From assembly GCA_945862545.1 (NCBI GenBank), contig CAMAYS010000132.1:1-5866 (forward strand): a DNA stretch of 5,866 bases, given 5' to 3'. A program made the position numbers and the translations under genes. Below the pieces are notes generated by a model, which saw only the letters and a program-made list of their open reading frames with translations, did no database searches and was not told the origin of the DNA. Shown piece after piece: positions 4,777 to 5,866 of the stretch (within the stretch, counting starts at the first letter, position 1; each line of letters opens with the position of its first letter). The stretch comes from Casp-actino8 sp945862545. GTDB taxonomy: Bacteria > Actinomycetota > Acidimicrobiia > Acidimicrobiales > Ilumatobacteraceae.

Positions 4777-5712
4777 TTATTCTCTCAATAAATCCGCACA
4801 AAACGCTGCCGTACCCGAGACCAGCGCATGAGGTGCTTCCCAGGGAACAAAGTGGCCGCAATCGCGGATCAAATACGGACCGACGTGCTGTTCAAAAACT
4901 TGGGCAGCCATTTTGTCAAAGGCCGGATAGATGACGTGATCACTCGGACCAAAAAGCACCAAAGTTGGTGTACTCGCGTTATGCCCCATCATTGTTGGTT
5001 CACTGCTTTTGGACGGATGAAAGACAGTTTCATATCCACCAAAAGAAGCACGCAACACTGTGGCATCGGCAAAGGGCTCGCAATGAAAGTCGATAGCCGA
5101 TTGATCAAAAGTTCCGGGATGAGCCCAAAAACGACTCCCGTAAAAAGTCGCGATATAGCGACGACGTTCATCCGCCGTGGACAATTCACTTGCCAGAGCA
5201 TCAGCATCAAGACCTTGGCGCAAAAAATAGTCGGCGGCTTCACGCGGTGCCCGCGTGCCATCAATTCCAGCCATGCGCTCTTTATCAAAAGGCAAAGGTG
5301 AGTTGAATAACACCATGCGATCAACGAGGTCTGGATAACGCAATGCCATGTCTTGAATAACGGGACCGCCTAGATCGCCACCCAAAACGACAACCTTGTC
5401 GTAACCCAATTGATCGTGCACGAGCGAGTACATGTCCTTGGAATGCGATGGCGTGTCATAGAAACCGTCAGTCGGCTGACCGCTATCACCAAAGCCACGT
5501 AGGTCAGGCACGATGACATCAAATCCTGCAGCCGCAAATGGTGCGATGACTTTCCAGAAAATCCTCTTACTTTCAGGCCATCCATGCACACAGAGCAGTG
5601 CCACACCAGAACCTCGCTGAGCTTTTTCATAGACAAAAGCCTGATCAAATCCACGTAACGAAGATCGATGGATATGAAATCTGCGGGCATCTACATCGTC
5701 GTTCATGTCCAT
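4777..5712 (-). CDS. Alpha/beta hydrolase of the epoxide hydrolase type
   Basis: The 311-residue soluble protein has the full alpha/beta-hydrolase core with an Asp nucleophile. The oxyanion-hole motif HGWP is at 43-46, DLRGFGDSG at 70-78, the nucleophile elbow GGDLGG with Asp113 at 111-116, the acid Asp258 in FGPSDHV, and the catalytic His287 in CGHFVPWE. An Asp nucleophile is characteristic of epoxide hydrolases and haloalkane dehalogenases. The residue after Asp113 is Leu, not the halide-binding Trp of classical haloalkane dehalogenases, which favours epoxide hydrolase or a related activity. A cap domain lies about 140-240; Tyr162 and Tyr227 have spacings from the nucleophile close to the two ring-opening tyrosines of Agrobacterium EchA (Tyr152, Tyr215), but this assignment is inference. 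No signal peptide is seen. ATG at 5712 or 5706 could start translation, with no clear ribosome site for either. The substrate is unknown and neighbours give no pathway. Confidence 0.88.
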   Translation of the reverse strand: MDMNDDVDARRFHIHRSSLRGFDQAFVYEKAQRGSGVALLCVHGWPESKRIFWKVIAPFAAAGFDVIVPDLRGFGDSGQPTDGFYDTPSHSKDMYSLVHDQLGYDKVVVLGGDLGGPVIQDMALRYPDLVDRMVLFNSPLPFDKERMAGIDGTRAPREAADYFLRQGLDADALASELSTADERRRYIATFYGSRFWAHPGTFDQSAIDFHCEPFADATVLRASFGGYETVFHPSKSSEPTMMGHNASTPTLVLFGPSDHVIYPAFDKMAAQVFEQHVGPYLIRDCGHFVPWEAPHALVSGTAAFCADLLRE

Positions 5713-5757
5713 ACCGTACCCATCATGTTTCAGACGATAGGTATTGAAGGCATCACC

Positions 5758-5769
5758 ACGCTCTAGCGT
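5758..5769. repeat. Short palindrome overlapping the decarboxylase promoter region
   Basis: ACGCT (5758-5762) and AGCGT (5765-5769) are perfect 5-bp inverted arms around a 2-bp centre. The right arm overlaps the candidate -10 TAGCGT of the decarboxylase gene. It might be a regulator site acting on the divergent pair, or simply chance. Confidence 0.3.
5764..5769 (+). promoter_or_regulatory. Candidate -10 element of the decarboxylase gene
   Basis: TAGCGT fits TANNNT and ends 8 nt before the ATG at 5778, a distance that fits leaderless transcription. The hexamer is identical to the one before ccmA. The AAAGAG between it and the ATG is only 2 nt from the start codon, too close to act as a normal ribosome site. 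TTGAAG at 5744-5749 could be a -35 box, but its 14-bp spacing is short. Confidence 0.35.
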
Positions 5770-5777
5770 AAAGAGTT

Positions 5778-5866
5778 ATGGATGCCCAAGAGTTCCGCGC
5801 CAATGGTCAAGCAGTCATTGAGTTGATTGCCCAATACCTAGAAACAATCGAAGAACGCCCGGTTAC
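5778..5866 (+). CDS. Probable PLP-dependent (aromatic) amino acid decarboxylase, N-terminal fragment
   Basis: Only the first 29 codons are in the window, and the frame is open to the right edge. The peptide starts MDAQEFRANGQ, then VIELIAQYLETIEERPV (residues 13-29). This closely follows the N-terminus of group II PLP-dependent decarboxylases (DOPA, tryptophan and tyrosine decarboxylase type), which begin with a Met-Asp-(Ala/Ser)-x-Glu-Phe-Arg helix followed by Tyr-x-x-x-(Ile/Leu)-Glu-x-Arg-x-Val. Those enzymes remove CO2 from aromatic or related L-amino acids and are about 470-500 residues long. The lysine that binds PLP and all other active-site residues lie outside the window, so substrate cannot be judged. 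It diverges from the hydrolase across 65 bp. The ATG at 5778 fits the expected family N-terminus. Confidence 0.75.
   Translation, partial: MDAQEFRANGQAVIELIAQYLETIEERPV

Larger units (their letters stand above)
5713..5777. promoter_or_regulatory. Divergent promoter region between the hydrolase and decarboxylase genes
   Basis: These 65 bp separate two divergent start codons and must hold the promoters of both, unless they lie in the opposing gene. For the hydrolase direction, TATCGT on the minus strand lies 21 nt before the ATG at 5712 and could give a short leader; a weak GATGGG precedes that ATG. For the other direction see the separate -10 and palindrome entries. Confidence 0.45.

Noticed and set aside
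4828..5301. Open frame of 157 codons on the plus strand
   Set aside because: It is antisense to the alpha/beta hydrolase, whose whole catalytic triad and motifs are intact; the translated frame shows no domain or ribosome site.
4989..5690. Open frames of 111 and 106 codons on the minus strand inside the hydrolase
   Set aside because: They are shifted frames of the hydrolase gene. The main frame is continuous from 5712 to 4777 with no sign of a frameshift, so these are not fragments of a broken gene.

Overview
The window carries a nearly complete set of genes for System I cytochrome c maturation (ccmA-ccmB-ccmC-ccmD-ccmE-ccmF) on the minus strand (positions 1-3556). Three unrelated genes follow: a sortase on the plus strand (3642-4748), an alpha/beta hydrolase of the epoxide-hydrolase type on the minus strand (4777-5712), and the first 29 codons of a probable PLP-dependent aromatic amino acid decarboxylase on the plus strand (5778 to the window end).

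Organism. The sortase has the sequence style of actinobacterial class E enzymes, the CcmD and CcmE variants look like those of high-GC Gram-positives, and base composition looks only moderately GC rich. System I maturation is unusual in Actinobacteria, most of which use System II (ResB/ResC). Together this suggests an acidimicrobial actinobacterium of the Ilumatobacter kind, possibly aquatic. This is an inference from gene style, not from a marker gene.

The ccm block. All six genes read leftward in the order A, B, C, D, E, F and are packed for translational coupling: 4-nt overlap A/B, 15-nt gap B/C, 1-nt overlap C/D, 4-nt overlap D/E, 13-nt overlap E/F. ccmD has only 44 codons. CcmA (ATPase) with CcmB, CcmC and CcmD form the machine that loads heme onto the membrane-anchored chaperone CcmE and releases it. 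CcmF then takes heme from holo-CcmE and attaches it to the CXXCH motif of apocytochrome c outside the membrane. ccmF is cut by the left window edge inside its tryptophan-rich heme motif. The thiol-handling partners (CcmG, CcmH) are not in the window and could lie beyond the left edge.

The right half. An 85-bp spacer separates ccmA from the divergent sortase gene. The sortase has an N-terminal membrane anchor, a catalytic domain with His169, Cys232 and Arg241, a Pro/Ser/Thr/Asn-rich linker with a short tandem repeat, and two extra C-terminal membrane helices. It converges on the hydrolase gene with only 28 bp between stop codons. The hydrolase diverges from the decarboxylase across 65 bp.

No rRNA, tRNA, CRISPR array, insertion sequence or phage gene was seen. 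The window is mostly recognisable conserved biology, and I do not see a convincing undescribed system. The points most worth a second look are System I maturation in a probable actinobacterium, the unusual cysteines of CcmE, the three-helix sortase, and the matching leaderless-type promoter motifs.
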